A stretch of DNA of 64,000 bases from Chlorogloeopsis sp. ULAP01 (GTDB taxonomy: Bacteria > Cyanobacteriota > Cyanobacteriia > Cyanobacteriales > Nostocaceae). The notes under the pieces are model-generated. The model was not told where the DNA came from and made no database searches. It saw only the letters and a list, made by a program, of their open reading frames with translations. The translations under genes were made by a program, and so were the position numbers. Shown piece by piece: positions 26,763-36,160 of the stretch. The stretch lies in contig NZ_JAUDRH010000019.1 of assembly GCF_030381805.1 (NCBI RefSeq), forward strand, positions 136,858 through 200,857. The letters run 5' to 3'. Within the stretch, counting starts at the first letter, position 1. Every line of letters starts with the position of its first letter.

Positions 26763-27590
26763 TTAGCTTTTAACCTCTAACTTTTTAACTACTTCTGTAC
26801 CACGTTCTAGAAAATTATGGGCTTTCATGATCTCGTATAAGTTAATATCTGTTTCTAATAAACAAGCGTGTCCACTTTCCGGCAAAAGCACCAATTTAGA
26901 CTCAGGTAAAATATTAACTAATCTTTGTGCTTCAGCAAGGGAAGGCAAAAGTCGATCTAAGACACTAGCAACTAGCAAAACAGGTTGAGTCAGGCGACGT
27001 AACTCTTCTTCATCAACATGAAATTCTTTAATTAAAGACAACCGCCAACAAACCGTTTCTGCTGGTATAGAACGTATGGTTCTTAGCATTTCATGGCGAT
27101 CGCTTCTAGAAATACGTGATAAAGCTGCTAAAAACGGCAAAAACCCCACTGCACCAAAGTCAAAAAGACATGATGGCACTAAGTTAGTGAATTGCGATGC
27201 CCATTCATATAAAGGGCGAAGATGAAAGCTAGAAGCAGGGTTGACAAGGATAATTCGCTTAAACAACTGCGGTGCTGCTACAGCTACTTTCTGAGCTAAA
27301 CAACCTCCAAAGGACTCACCACATAGATAGACTGAGCGCTGAGAGCTTTTTTCGAGTTCGGCGTGGATTAAGTCTAATACATTATTTGTCAGCACTTCCC
27401 AGCTAGTTAGATCCTCGCGGGGAATTGCTAAACAACGGACATCAAAACCAGCTTCCAATCCTACTGTTTGCGTTCGTAGTAGTTGACCGGTTCCATCCAT
27501 CCCAGGTAAATATACAAACAGGGGATATTCTGGTTGTAAGCGCCTGGGAGTCAGAAAACATGGCTTTAGTTCTACTTTTGTAATAGACAT
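26763..27590 (-). CDS. Alpha/beta hydrolase resembling the N-terminal half of phytyl ester synthase
   Basis: A 275-residue alpha/beta hydrolase. Nucleophile elbow GESFGG (about residue 93), acid DRLLPS region and terminal His in ESGHACLLE. The sequence from YLPGMDGTG through the nucleophile to LVNPASSF closely resembles the hydrolase part of plant phytyl ester synthases and cyanobacterial Slr2103-type acyltransferases. The gene follows an LPLAT-type acyltransferase by 85 bases, so the two genes may encode the halves of such an enzyme. Expected chemistry: acyl transfer or thioesterase action on lipids; exact substrate is inference. Confidence 0.75.
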   Translation of the reverse strand: MSITKVELKPCFLTPRRLQPEYPLFVYLPGMDGTGQLLRTQTVGLEAGFDVRCLAIPREDLTSWEVLTNNVLDLIHAELEKSSQRSVYLCGESFGGCLAQKVAVAAPQLFKRIILVNPASSFHLRPLYEWASQFTNLVPSCLFDFGAVGFLPFLAALSRISRSDRHEMLRTIRSIPAETVCWRLSLIKEFHVDEEELRRLTQPVLLVASVLDRLLPSLAEAQRLVNILPESKLVLLPESGHACLLETDINLYEIMKAHNFLERGTEVVKKLEVKS

Positions 27591-27591
27591 T

Positions 27592-27638
27592 TATCATTAG
27601 TCATTGGTCGTTGGTCATTAGTCATTGGTTTTTAGTCA
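27592..27638. repeat. TTAGTCA/TTGGTCA heptamer tandem repeat
   Basis: Six or more imperfect heptamers (ATTAGTC, ATTGGTC, GTTGGTC) in the gap between the acyltransferase and hydrolase genes. Typical short tandemly repeated sequence of Nostocales. Confidence 0.85.
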
Positions 27639-27675
27639 AAAAGACTTTGACTAAGAACAATTGACTCTGGATTAA

Positions 27676-28398
27676 TTAATAACATCCTTGATGTAGCAAA
27701 CTGGTTATTTCGCCATAACAATGTTCTGTCAGTTCAGCCACAACAGTTTTTGCTTGTTTTCCTTGATATTGTTGTTGATGTTGGGGTCTAATCCAATAAG
27801 GATGACCGATTAGCACCGCAACACGATTGTAGATGACCAAAGGGTGCCAACCTGGTTGATTAAATAGAGGTTCTGAAGGATCGAAAAAGCTCAATAGACT
27901 TAGAGGTACAGCAGATGTGTTAACTTCTTCTAAAGAGGCGATCGCAACTGGCAAAATTGCTAAATCTTGCACTGCTGCTCGTAATGCCAAATGGGCAAAT
28001 CCTCGCTGGAACTCTCCCACCTGCTGTGGTTGAGTAAATTTTACCATTGGTTCCGCTCCTTCTGGAAACACACCCACTACTTGCTTTAGTTGTAACAGTT
28101 GTTGTGCTTGCTTAAAAAAGCTTTGCTGACGCTTTTGATCTGCTTCTAAGGGAAAGCATCCTAAACCTGTGACAATTTCCCGCATGATCGGCACTTGACT
28201 CATGTAGTGATGACAAGCGAAGCGAATTGGGCTGGATAACGCCGACATTAAAATCGGTGCGTCCATAAAGCTACGATGATTACTTACTACTAATACGCTA
28301 GCGTCTTGGGGAATGCGATCTTCATAGTAGCGAAACATTTTGGTCGATAAACTTCCCAACAACCAGCGAGAGATATCTAAGGAGTTGTTTACACTCAT
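27676..28398 (-). CDS. Lysophospholipid-acyltransferase-like protein (PlsC family)
   Basis: A 240-residue protein with LPLAT motifs: block I NHRSFMD (about residue 40, the HX4D catalytic pair) and block III VGVFPEGAEP (about 114). No membrane helix is evident. It is distinct from the plsC at 42974. With the adjacent downstream alpha/beta hydrolase it reproduces the two domains of phytyl-ester-synthase-like enzymes in separate genes, so a role in esterifying phytol, diacylglycerol or plastoquinone is plausible but inferred. Confidence 0.78.
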   Translation of the reverse strand: MSVNNSLDISRWLLGSLSTKMFRYYEDRIPQDASVLVVSNHRSFMDAPILMSALSSPIRFACHHYMSQVPIMREIVTGLGCFPLEADQKRQQSFFKQAQQLLQLKQVVGVFPEGAEPMVKFTQPQQVGEFQRGFAHLALRAAVQDLAILPVAIASLEEVNTSAVPLSLLSFFDPSEPLFNQPGWHPLVIYNRVAVLIGHPYWIRPQHQQQYQGKQAKTVVAELTEHCYGEITSLLHQGCY

Positions 28399-28792
28399 AT
28401 TTGTTCAATATAAATTTTACGCAAATACTAGGTGTTATTCTGAATACAATTGTTACATTTCTTTACCATACCTGGAACTGCCTTAAGGTAGAAATGTCTT
28501 GATCTGCAAATCTAGAAAAATTCTTTATGAAATAAATATATGTATTGATAATGTAAAAATTAATCAAATCAAGATTTTTTTCAGAAATTAATCGTTGAAA
28601 GTTTCTGTCTTTTTGGCAGATTTTTAGTTAATTTCTATCTAATTAAAAATTAATTCCGCTCCAAATAAATTTGCTAATATTATGGTGTAACTTGAAAATA
28701 TAGTATTTATGTTGTATAATTACGTGGTTTTGCCTAAATAAGTTTAGAATAGAAAATTGTTTTAATTTATTTAAGTTATTTTTTGATTTTGC
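28399..28792. other. AT-rich divergent region upstream of metG
   Basis: About 390 bases between divergent genes. Very AT-rich with no coding frame or strong hairpin seen. It should hold promoters for both metG and the acyltransferase. Confidence 0.4.
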
Positions 28793-30388
28793 ATGAATCT
28801 AGTGGATAAAACAAAAAAAACATTTGCACTCACAACACCGTTATATTACGTAAACGATTTGCCCCACATAGGTAGTGCATATACAACAATAGCAGCAGAC
28901 GTAGTGGCACGCTTTCAAAGACTTTTGGGGCGTCCAGTACTACTTGTGACGGGTACAGATGAACACGGGCAAAAAATTCAAAGAACAGCCGAAAGTAAAG
29001 GATTACCACCAAAAAAGTTTTGCGATCAAATGTCTGAGGGGTTTGTGTCCCTGTGGCAATTACTAGATATAAAATACGATCGCTTTATTCGCACTACCGA
29101 TCATCGGCATGAAGCACTTGTCAAAGACTTTTTCCAGCGAGTTTGGTCTAAAGATGATATCTATCTGGGACAACAAAAAGGTTGGTATTGTGTATCGTGT
29201 GAAGAGTTTAAAGAAGAACGAGAATTACTAGAAGGACACCGTTGCCCGATTCACCCGAACAAAGAAGCAGAGTGGCGAGATGAGCAAAACTACTTCTTTC
29301 GTCTATCTAAATACCAAGCCCAACTCGAAGCACTCTACCAATCTCGACCAGATTTTATCCAGCCAGAAACTCGTCGCAACGAAGTTCTGAATTTTGTCAA
29401 ACAGGGCTTACAAGATTTTTCAATTTCACGGGTAAATGTAGAGTGGGGTTTTCCAGTACCAGCAGATCCTAATCATACTCTTTATGTCTGGTTTGATGCC
29501 CTCTTAGGATATGTAACAGCATTGCTAGAACCAGGTGAACAAGCAACTTTAGAAAATGCCTTAGCAAAATGGTGGCCGATCAACTTACATCTTATTGGTA
29601 AAGATATCTTACGCTTTCATGCAGTTTATTGGCCTGCCATGCTGATGTCAGCCGATTTGCCTCTGCCAGAACGAGTATTTGGACACGGCTTTTTAACTAA
29701 AGATGGCCAGAAAATGGGTAAAAGTCTGGGCAATACCCTTGATCCCGTGGCATTAACCGCAAACTATGGTGCAGATGCTGTTCGTTATTACTTCCTTAAG
29801 GAAATCGAGTTTGGCAAAGATGGCGATTTTAATGAAGTTAGATTCATAAATGTTCTGAATGCAGATTTGGCAAATGACTTAGGTAATTTGCTCAATCGCA
29901 CTTTAAATATGGTTAAAAAATACTGTGCTGGCAATCTACCATCAATTACAAGTGAAGATATTCCTGCCGATAATCCTTTAAAAGCGATCGGTTTACATCT
30001 AGGGGAACAGGTAAAAATTGCTTATGAAGCGCTAGCTTTTAACCAAGCCTGCGACGCTATTCTGAAGCTAGTACAAGCCAGCAACAAGTTTATTGATGAA
30101 CAAGCTCCTTGGTCATTGTATAAACAAGGACAGCAACAAGCAACAGAAATAGTATTATATGGGGTTTTGGAATCAGTAAGGTTAGCAGCTTATCTCTTGT
30201 CTCCAGTTATTCCAAATATTAGTAGTGATATTTATCAGCAACTGGGTTTTGAAATTGACTTTAACGAGCAATCACAAACTGCCATTGTTGCCCCGTTTGA
30301 GATTCATGGTATGTGGGGAGTACTAAGTGGCAAACAAAAATTGGGCGATCCCCGTCCTGTTTTTAAACGCATAGAAACACTCAAATAA
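28793..30388 (+). CDS. metG: Methionyl-tRNA synthetase
   Basis: Class I aminoacyl-tRNA synthetase charging tRNA-Met. The 531-residue protein has the HIGH-type motif HIGS (about residue 21), a zinc-binding knuckle region with C-x2-C (WYCVSCEEF) and a following CPIHPN, and the KMSKS-type loop KMGKS (about 304). It lacks the C-terminal tRNA-binding OB domain of the longest forms, as in many cyanobacteria. Start at ATG 28793. Confidence 0.96.
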   Translation: MNLVDKTKKTFALTTPLYYVNDLPHIGSAYTTIAADVVARFQRLLGRPVLLVTGTDEHGQKIQRTAESKGLPPKKFCDQMSEGFVSLWQLLDIKYDRFIRTTDHRHEALVKDFFQRVWSKDDIYLGQQKGWYCVSCEEFKEERELLEGHRCPIHPNKEAEWRDEQNYFFRLSKYQAQLEALYQSRPDFIQPETRRNEVLNFVKQGLQDFSISRVNVEWGFPVPADPNHTLYVWFDALLGYVTALLEPGEQATLENALAKWWPINLHLIGKDILRFHAVYWPAMLMSADLPLPERVFGHGFLTKDGQKMGKSLGNTLDPVALTANYGADAVRYYFLKEIEFGKDGDFNEVRFINVLNADLANDLGNLLNRTLNMVKKYCAGNLPSITSEDIPADNPLKAIGLHLGEQVKIAYEALAFNQACDAILKLVQASNKFIDEQAPWSLYKQGQQQATEIVLYGVLESVRLAAYLLSPVIPNISSDIYQQLGFEIDFNEQSQTAIVAPFEIHGMWGVLSGKQKLGDPRPVFKRIETLK

Positions 30389-30432
30389 CAATTAGCTAGT
30401 TCTTTCCATTTCTAAATTCTTTGTACTTAACC

Positions 30433-30453
30433 AGGGCTGATTTAATTAGCCCT
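30433..30453 (+). terminator. Hairpin after metG
   Basis: Perfect 6-bp stem AGGGCT/AGCCCT with a 9-base loop, 45 bases after the metG stop. No T-run, so weak evidence. Confidence 0.45.
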
Positions 30454-30532
30454 GAAAGCTGTTCATAAGCAACTCTAAACTTTTATGAAAATCTAAAAAA
30501 GTATCAATTATTACATCGATAAAAAATGAGGT

Positions 30533-31174
30533 ATGACAACAATGTTGAATAATCTGGAAAACGACTCGATTTTTACGCCAGAGCAAGTTTTGGAAAATCG
30601 AGGTCGCGTTGCTATATTTATTGATGGCTCAAATTTATTTTATGCAGCGCTACAATTAGGAATTGAAATAGATTACACCAAGCTATTATGTCGATTAACG
30701 GGTGGTTCTAGACTGTTACGTGCTTTCTTTTACACAGGCGTAGACAGAACTAACGAGAAGCAACAGGGTTTTCTGTTGTGGATGCGTCGTAACGGTTATC
30801 GAGTTATAGCAAAAGATTTGGTGCAATTGCCAGATGGATCGAAAAAAGCGAATCTAGATGTGGAAATTGCGGTTGATATGATGGCTTTAGTAGATTCTTA
30901 TGATACCGCCGTATTAGTCAGTGGAGATGGGGATTTGGCATATGCAGTAAATTCCGTCAGTTATCGAGGAGTGCGGGTAGAAGTAGTAAGTTTACGCTCA
31001 ATGACAAGCGACAGCTTAATCAATGTGAGTGATCGCTATATAGATTTAGAAGCTGTCAAAGAAGATATTCAGAAAACACCACGCCAAAGTTATCCGTATC
31101 GGCCTTTATCTAGTATGGATTTTTTGGAGCATCCTAGAGAAATAGCTGATGGACATTTGGAAATTCCAGAATGA
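30533..31174 (+). CDS. NYN-domain (LabA/DUF88-like) putative ribonuclease
   Basis: A 213-residue PIN-like NYN protein. The three acidic clusters of the fold are present: FIDGSN (about residue 30), KKANLDVEIAVDMM (about 105) and VLVSGDGDLAYAV (about 124). NYN proteins of this type bind or cut RNA; LabA of Synechococcus acts in circadian output, but whether this is its orthologue cannot be told here. The stop overlaps the ATG of the next gene (31171-31174), so it is translationally coupled to an LptC-like lipoprotein. Confidence 0.82.
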   Translation: MTTMLNNLENDSIFTPEQVLENRGRVAIFIDGSNLFYAALQLGIEIDYTKLLCRLTGGSRLLRAFFYTGVDRTNEKQQGFLLWMRRNGYRVIAKDLVQLPDGSKKANLDVEIAVDMMALVDSYDTAVLVSGDGDLAYAVNSVSYRGVRVEVVSLRSMTSDSLINVSDRYIDLEAVKEDIQKTPRQSYPYRPLSSMDFLEHPREIADGHLEIPE

Positions 31175-32385
31175 AACAGCATAACAAAAGACACGGGGAA
31201 ATTTCCTCTCACCGCGTCCCCGTGTCTCCCCTTCACCGTGTCCCTTATCACCTCTTGACTCTTGGCTTGCTTCTAATCCTTGGGTTAGCTGGCTGTGGGG
31301 GTAATACTACACTCACAAAATTGCCTGTTGAAATTCCCCAAGACAAAGACACAGATAGCAAGTTAACTTTCTTTGCTGTCACATTAGAACAGGCAGATGA
31401 TGTTGGACGGCCTATTTGGAAAGTCAGGGCAAAACAGGCAAAGTATACAAAAGAAAAACAAATTGGTCAAGCCGAAAGTCCCTATGGTGAACTATATCAA
31501 GATGGCAAAATAGTTTATCAAGTACAGGCACAACAAGCAGATATAGAACAGGATGGAAAACAATTATTTCTTAAAGGAAATATAGTTGCTACAGATCCTC
31601 GCAATGGAACGGTATTGCGTGGCAATGAACTAGAATGGCGTCCTGATGAAGATTTATTGATAGTCCGCAACCAGATGTATGGCACCCATAAGCAACTACA
31701 AGCAGTAGCGCAAGAAGCACGAGTAAAAACTCGAACTCAACGTGTTGATTTTTTGGGTAAAGTAGTTGCAAACTCGATGGAACCACCATTACAAATCCGT
31801 ACAGAACATCTAGTTTGGCAAATTAAAGAGGAAAAATTAATTGGCGATCGCCCTGTACAAATTGACCATTATAAAAATAATAAAATTACTGATCGAGGTC
31901 GAGGGGATGCCGCCGAAGTTAACTTGAAAACTAAAATTGCTACTATTACTAAAAATGCTCAAATAGAATTACTTGAACCGCCGATGCAAATTGCTAGTAA
32001 TTCTATGTCTTGGAACTTAAGTACAGAAACTGTTACTACCAATAGTCCTGTACGCATATTTCATCGTGCTGAAAATGTGACAGTAACTGCTAATCAAGGT
32101 GAATTAAAAATACCTCAAAAAATTGCCTATTTAACAGGTAATGTCAATGGTGTTGGGGAACGCAGCCAGTCACTAAAATCTAAGGAATTAACTTGGTATC
32201 TAAATAACAAATTAGTAGAAGCTCAAGGTGATGTAGTTTATAAGCAAGTAGACCCACCAATGACATTTACAGGTGAAAAAGCTATTGGTAATATCCAAAA
32301 GGAAAATATAGTTGTTAGTGGTGGTAATTCTGGCAACCGAGTAGTTACAGAAATTATTCCCAAGGAAAAATTTCAGAGTCAATAG
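31171..32385 (+). CDS. LptC/OstA-like lipoprotein, putative LPS transport bridge
   Basis: A 404-residue lipoprotein. A lipobox LAGC at about residues 38-41 follows the hydrophobic LLTLGLLLILG, then beta-strand-rich repeats such as LQIRTEHLVWQIKEEKLIG and MQIASNSMSWNLSTETVTTN of the LptC/OstA fold that carries lipopolysaccharide across the periplasm. It is about twice the length of E. coli LptC, usual in cyanobacteria. The first 25 residues (SHRVPVSPLHRVPYH) are encoded by CCGTGTCCCC-type repeat DNA, giving an odd n-region. Overlaps the NYN gene by 4 bases. Confidence 0.82.
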   Translation: MKQHNKRHGEISSHRVPVSPLHRVPYHLLTLGLLLILGLAGCGGNTTLTKLPVEIPQDKDTDSKLTFFAVTLEQADDVGRPIWKVRAKQAKYTKEKQIGQAESPYGELYQDGKIVYQVQAQQADIEQDGKQLFLKGNIVATDPRNGTVLRGNELEWRPDEDLLIVRNQMYGTHKQLQAVAQEARVKTRTQRVDFLGKVVANSMEPPLQIRTEHLVWQIKEEKLIGDRPVQIDHYKNNKITDRGRGDAAEVNLKTKIATITKNAQIELLEPPMQIASNSMSWNLSTETVTTNSPVRIFHRAENVTVTANQGELKIPQKIAYLTGNVNGVGERSQSLKSKELTWYLNNKLVEAQGDVVYKQVDPPMTFTGEKAIGNIQKENIVVSGGNSGNRVVTEIIPKEKFQSQ

Positions 32386-32709
32386 TTAATAGTCATTGGT
32401 CATTATTAAAAAAGAACAGGGGAGCCAGTGCGTTGCGGAGCCAGTGCGGTGGACGGGTTCCCCGGCATAAAGCACCTGGCGTCGGGTTAAGCACGTTGTA
32501 GCACCTGGCGTCAACAGGGAACAGGCAACAGGGAAATGTCTGTTATTCCCCTTGTCCTAAATTTCCTACCTACGCTCTTGCGCGTTCGCCGTCAGGCGTT
32601 GCGTTAGCTAGCGACTTCTGTAGACGGGCTTTGCCCGGCTTCCCGTCGGGTAAGTAGCCGCTTGGGCGTCTACTGTCATCTGCCCTCTGCCTTTTACTTA
32701 ATGGAATAC
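32386..32709. repeat. Repeat-rich intergenic region with GC-rich palindromes
   Basis: About 320 bases, mostly repeats: heptamers ATAGTCATTGGTCA at the left, then GAGCCAGTGCG-type units including 32438-32466 (24 of 29 identical to a segment inside the kinase gene), twice CACCTGGCGTC, and an inverted repeat GTAGACG/CGTCTAC (32620-32626 with 32667-32673). Lies between convergent genes. No coding frame. Confidence 0.75.
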
Positions 32710-34032
32710 TTAACTTTTATATAGAATTTCATTGCGTTCGTTAGTACCAAATTTGGGTAAAACTTCGATGGGTGAGTGGGGAGCGATCGCTTTTGGAATC
32801 GCAGATGGTGCTTGCAGTTGTTTGGTAAGATTTTGCAAAAGTTTGTCTTGTTCAGCCCGAAAATTTAGTACATATGGGCCACGGTTAATAATGGTAAACC
32901 AAACCAAACCGCGATCGCGTGTAGGTATCACTCCGGCTAAAGCACTAACATCGTTGAGAGTGCCAGTTTTCATGACAGTGCCTGCTGGCATATGTCGAGC
33001 GTGCAGCGTTCCACGGCGATCAAAGCCAGACGTAGGAAATAAATCTGCTAAATTTAACCCATGAGTGAGTGCTTCTCTTTGAATTGCCATTAACATCGCA
33101 CAAGCAGCTCTGGGAGAAATACGATTTTCAACTCCCAACCCTGAACCGTTAATTAATTGAATTTCTGACTCTGGCACCCTTGCGAGCCTAGCGGCAGTTG
33201 ATTGCACAACAGTGTGTCCTCCCACCAACTCTGCTAGCATCTGTGCCATTTCGTTATTACTGAAAACGTTCATTTCCTTGATTAATTGGTGCAAAGGCAA
33301 GGAGCGACGACGTACTAACAAGGTTTGTTGTGGTATGGTTTGCGCCTCGAATTTGACAGTGCCAGCTATTTTAACTTCAGGCTTGGGTGTGCCTTTGGGC
33401 ATGAGCGAATATTGTAAAGTAGTAGCACGAGACCAAGTCTTATGATTCAGTGCTTGCTTGAGTGCTTGCCCTGCTAGCAGTGGGTGTCGTTGGAAATTCA
33501 TGGCAAAATTACCACTGATGATCAAATTGCCCTTGATCTGCTTGATGCCCATTTTATTCAATGTATTACCAAGGGCGATCGCTTCCTCCCAAACAAACAA
33601 AGGATCACCACCACCAGTAATTATCAAATCTCCCTGCAACACTCCTTTTTGCACAGAGCCTGTAGTACCAACTATAGTCTCAAATTGATGTTGTGCTCCC
33701 CAAGCTTTCAAAGCAACAAGAGAAGTCGCAATCTTAGTTAATGAGGCAGCAGGCAGAGGAGTTGTACCTTGATGATTAGCCATCAGCATAGGCCCTGACT
33801 GCAACCAAATTCCTTGACTCTGGGTTAGATTTGCTGGCATGATTTTCGTTGCCAATAGCCCCTTGAAATATTCCTGCACGGTAGTTACCCCAGCTGGACT
33901 TGGATCGGGAGCAAGAATCAGGCTAGGACTACTTTGCCAAGTTAATACATCTAAAGGATCTAAAGGTTTAACTTGGACTCCAGCCATCTCCAGCCACATT
34001 GACATCAAACCTGAACCAATTAATTCCAGCAT
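32710..34032 (-). CDS. D-alanyl-D-alanine carboxypeptidase, PBP4/S13 family
   Basis: A 440-residue penicillin-binding protein that trims or cleaves peptidoglycan peptides in the periplasm. All three active-site motifs are present: SxxK in ASLTKIA (about residue 101), SxN as SNN in NVFSNNEMAQ (about 257), and KTG in VMKTGTLND (about 356). It is shorter than E. coli DacB, with a smaller insertion domain. The N-terminus is only weakly hydrophobic, so the export signal is not obvious. Monocistronic, divergent from plsX. Confidence 0.87.
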   Translation of the reverse strand: MLELIGSGLMSMWLEMAGVQVKPLDPLDVLTWQSSPSLILAPDPSPAGVTTVQEYFKGLLATKIMPANLTQSQGIWLQSGPMLMANHQGTTPLPAASLTKIATSLVALKAWGAQHQFETIVGTTGSVQKGVLQGDLIITGGGDPLFVWEEAIALGNTLNKMGIKQIKGNLIISGNFAMNFQRHPLLAGQALKQALNHKTWSRATTLQYSLMPKGTPKPEVKIAGTVKFEAQTIPQQTLLVRRRSLPLHQLIKEMNVFSNNEMAQMLAELVGGHTVVQSTAARLARVPESEIQLINGSGLGVENRISPRAACAMLMAIQREALTHGLNLADLFPTSGFDRRGTLHARHMPAGTVMKTGTLNDVSALAGVIPTRDRGLVWFTIINRGPYVLNFRAEQDKLLQNLTKQLQAPSAIPKAIAPHSPIEVLPKFGTNERNEILYKS

Positions 34033-35038
34033 TGATCGCTCCTCATGTATGCGAATACGCCACTTTGTTTTGGGTACTCAATACTACTTTGCATTGGGTA
34101 ATAAATCATAACTGTTGATTTTTACATACGAAAGTGAGGCTAGTAACAAAGTTTTAGTAGGTTATACAACATCCACTTATTGCACTGTTATAAAAGTTGT
34201 AATCACAGAGTGCTTATTAGTATTACACTTGGTGTGCAATCATTAAATCCCAGATTGGCAGTTTCTTGTTTTCAAGCTTTAATATTAATCATTTCACTAA
34301 GAATTTCACAAATTAGTAATATAGATATATAGTCATTTCACTAAGATAGATAAGTATGATTTGGAACTGCTCAAAATAGGCTAGTTCAGTATAAATATTT
34401 TCAAAACCCGAAAACTTAACTTTATCTATGAAATTTTTATTACATTCTTTATGCCCGTATATACTTCACAAGGAACTCTAATCTGGAACTTATAACAAGT
34501 AGGTTTACTGAGATTGTGGTAATAAAGTTAAACAGTTTTGAGCGAATTTTAGCAACTAAAAAAATAATGTGCTTGTTGTTTGGTATATTAAAAAGCAAAT
34601 ATTTAGTAAAAAATTTTTCATCTCCATGTATTGACGTAAAATAGGGAAGTTTTTATCCTATAACTTCCAAAACTCAGGCACAATTCAGGTTATTTTTCTG
34701 ATTTTAAAGAATAATTCATCTTTGCTGATTGCTTGGCAACGAACGGTAAAACTTTTTTGTTCAGTCCTCAAAGACTAACCAGATACGTAGTTTCATCAGT
34801 CAGTTAAGGGAGGAATTCATGTTATGTTGAGCTTGTCAGAATCTATAGCTGAAAGGGCAAAAGATGAAATAAGTGGCAAAACCTCGGAGTGATCCGTGGC
34901 TTGACTTTTTCATCTCAGACTGGGAAGCCACCCAGATAAAGATTTGAATATTGATGGATGCAATTTAGCAGCTATCAAATTGCTACTTTCGGCAGAGGCA
35001 TCTGGTAAAATTTGTAAGGTTTCTAAAAGCTCTGAGCA
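34033..35038. other. Kilobase intergenic region upstream of plsX
   Basis: About 1 kb, very AT-rich, between the carboxypeptidase and plsX. Contains a 14-bp direct repeat TCATTTCACTAAGA (34289-34302 and 34333-34346) and a small frame with a good Shine-Dalgarno site (34824-34892). Otherwise I see nothing. Unusually long for this window. Confidence 0.5.
34824..34892 (+). CDS. Possible 22-residue leader peptide upstream of plsX
   Basis: ATG at 34824 preceded by GGGAGGA (34808-34814) at ideal spacing; the frame encodes MLSLSESIAERAKDEISGKT and two more residues. No family resemblance. The strong ribosome site is the only support; it could be a leader peptide or chance. Confidence 0.25.
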   Translation: MLSLSESIAERAKDEISGKTSE

Positions 35039-36082
35039 ATGGGATCGACTTGCGCACGGATCGCAATTGACGCAATGGGAGGGGATAATGCACCCGGTGA
35101 AATCGTGGCTGGCGCACTGCGAGCACGAGAAGAACTTGGTGTAGAGGTATTGTTGGTAGGTGATCCCCAAAGAATCGAAGCAGCCCTGCCAGCAAAAATC
35201 AATGTGGGTCAAGTTCAGATCGTACCTGCTGAGGATGCGATCGCAATGAACGAAGAAGCCCTTACCAGCATCAGACGTAAACCCAAAGCCTCTATTAACG
35301 TGGCAATGGATTTAGTCAAGCAAGGACAGGCAGATGCTGTAATTTCTGCCGGTCACTCTGGTGCAGCGATGGCAGCAGCATTACTTCGCTTAGGACGGTT
35401 GCCAGGAATTGACCGTCCGGCAATTGGTGCAGTATTTCCCACCATAGTAGCCAGCAAACAAGTTCTTATACTTGATGTCGGTGCAAATGTGGACTGCCGC
35501 CCGAAATTTTTAGAGCAGTTTGCCGTCATGGGGTCGATTTACAGTCAATATGTTTTGGGTGTATCTGAACCGAAAGTAGGTTTGTTGAATATCGGTGAAG
35601 AAGACTGTAAAGGCAATGATGCAGCTGTTCGTGCTCATCAATTACTGCGTGAAAATGCCCAGATTGCTTTTATTGGCAATGCAGAAGGAAGGGACGTGCT
35701 TTCCGGTCAATTTGACGTGATTGTCTGTGACGGCTTTGTGGGCAATGTGCTGTTAAAATTTGCTGAAGCGGTTGGAGAAGTAATGCTGCAAATAATGAGG
35801 GAAGAATTGCCGCAAGGATTGCGTGGTCAACTCGGAACGGCAGTTTTAAAACCCAACCTGAAGCGGATCAAGCAGCGAGTAGATCACGCAGAGCACGGAG
35901 GAGCTTTACTTTTAGGCGTAGACGGCATTTGTATAATTAGTCATGGTAGCTCCCAAGCACCTTCTATTTTTAATGCCATTCGTTTAGCAAAAGAAGCAGT
36001 CAACAATCAAGTGCTGCAAAGAATTCAATCTCAATATCAAAGCTCAACAAACTCCGGGCGTCTGTTGCCCGAAACTAATTAA
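35039..36082 (+). CDS. plsX: Phosphate acyltransferase PlsX
   Basis: Makes acyl-phosphate from acyl-ACP for the first acylation of glycerol-3-phosphate. The 347-residue protein has the signature IAIDAMGGDNAPGEIVAGAL, then VISAGHSGAAMAA and VCDGFVGNVLLKFAE. Start ATG 35039 (MGSTCARIAIDAMGGD). First gene of plsX-fabH-fabD, a conserved bacterial lipid-synthesis operon; 78 bases before fabH. Confidence 0.96.
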   Translation: MGSTCARIAIDAMGGDNAPGEIVAGALRAREELGVEVLLVGDPQRIEAALPAKINVGQVQIVPAEDAIAMNEEALTSIRRKPKASINVAMDLVKQGQADAVISAGHSGAAMAAALLRLGRLPGIDRPAIGAVFPTIVASKQVLILDVGANVDCRPKFLEQFAVMGSIYSQYVLGVSEPKVGLLNIGEEDCKGNDAAVRAHQLLRENAQIAFIGNAEGRDVLSGQFDVIVCDGFVGNVLLKFAEAVGEVMLQIMREELPQGLRGQLGTAVLKPNLKRIKQRVDHAEHGGALLLGVDGICIISHGSSQAPSIFNAIRLAKEAVNNQVLQRIQSQYQSSTNSGRLLPETN

Positions 36083-36160
36083 CTTAAGTCATTAGCCAAA
36101 AATAAAAGACAGATGATAAAAGACTAATGGCAAAAAGCCGATCGCTTGGGAGAAGCCGGA

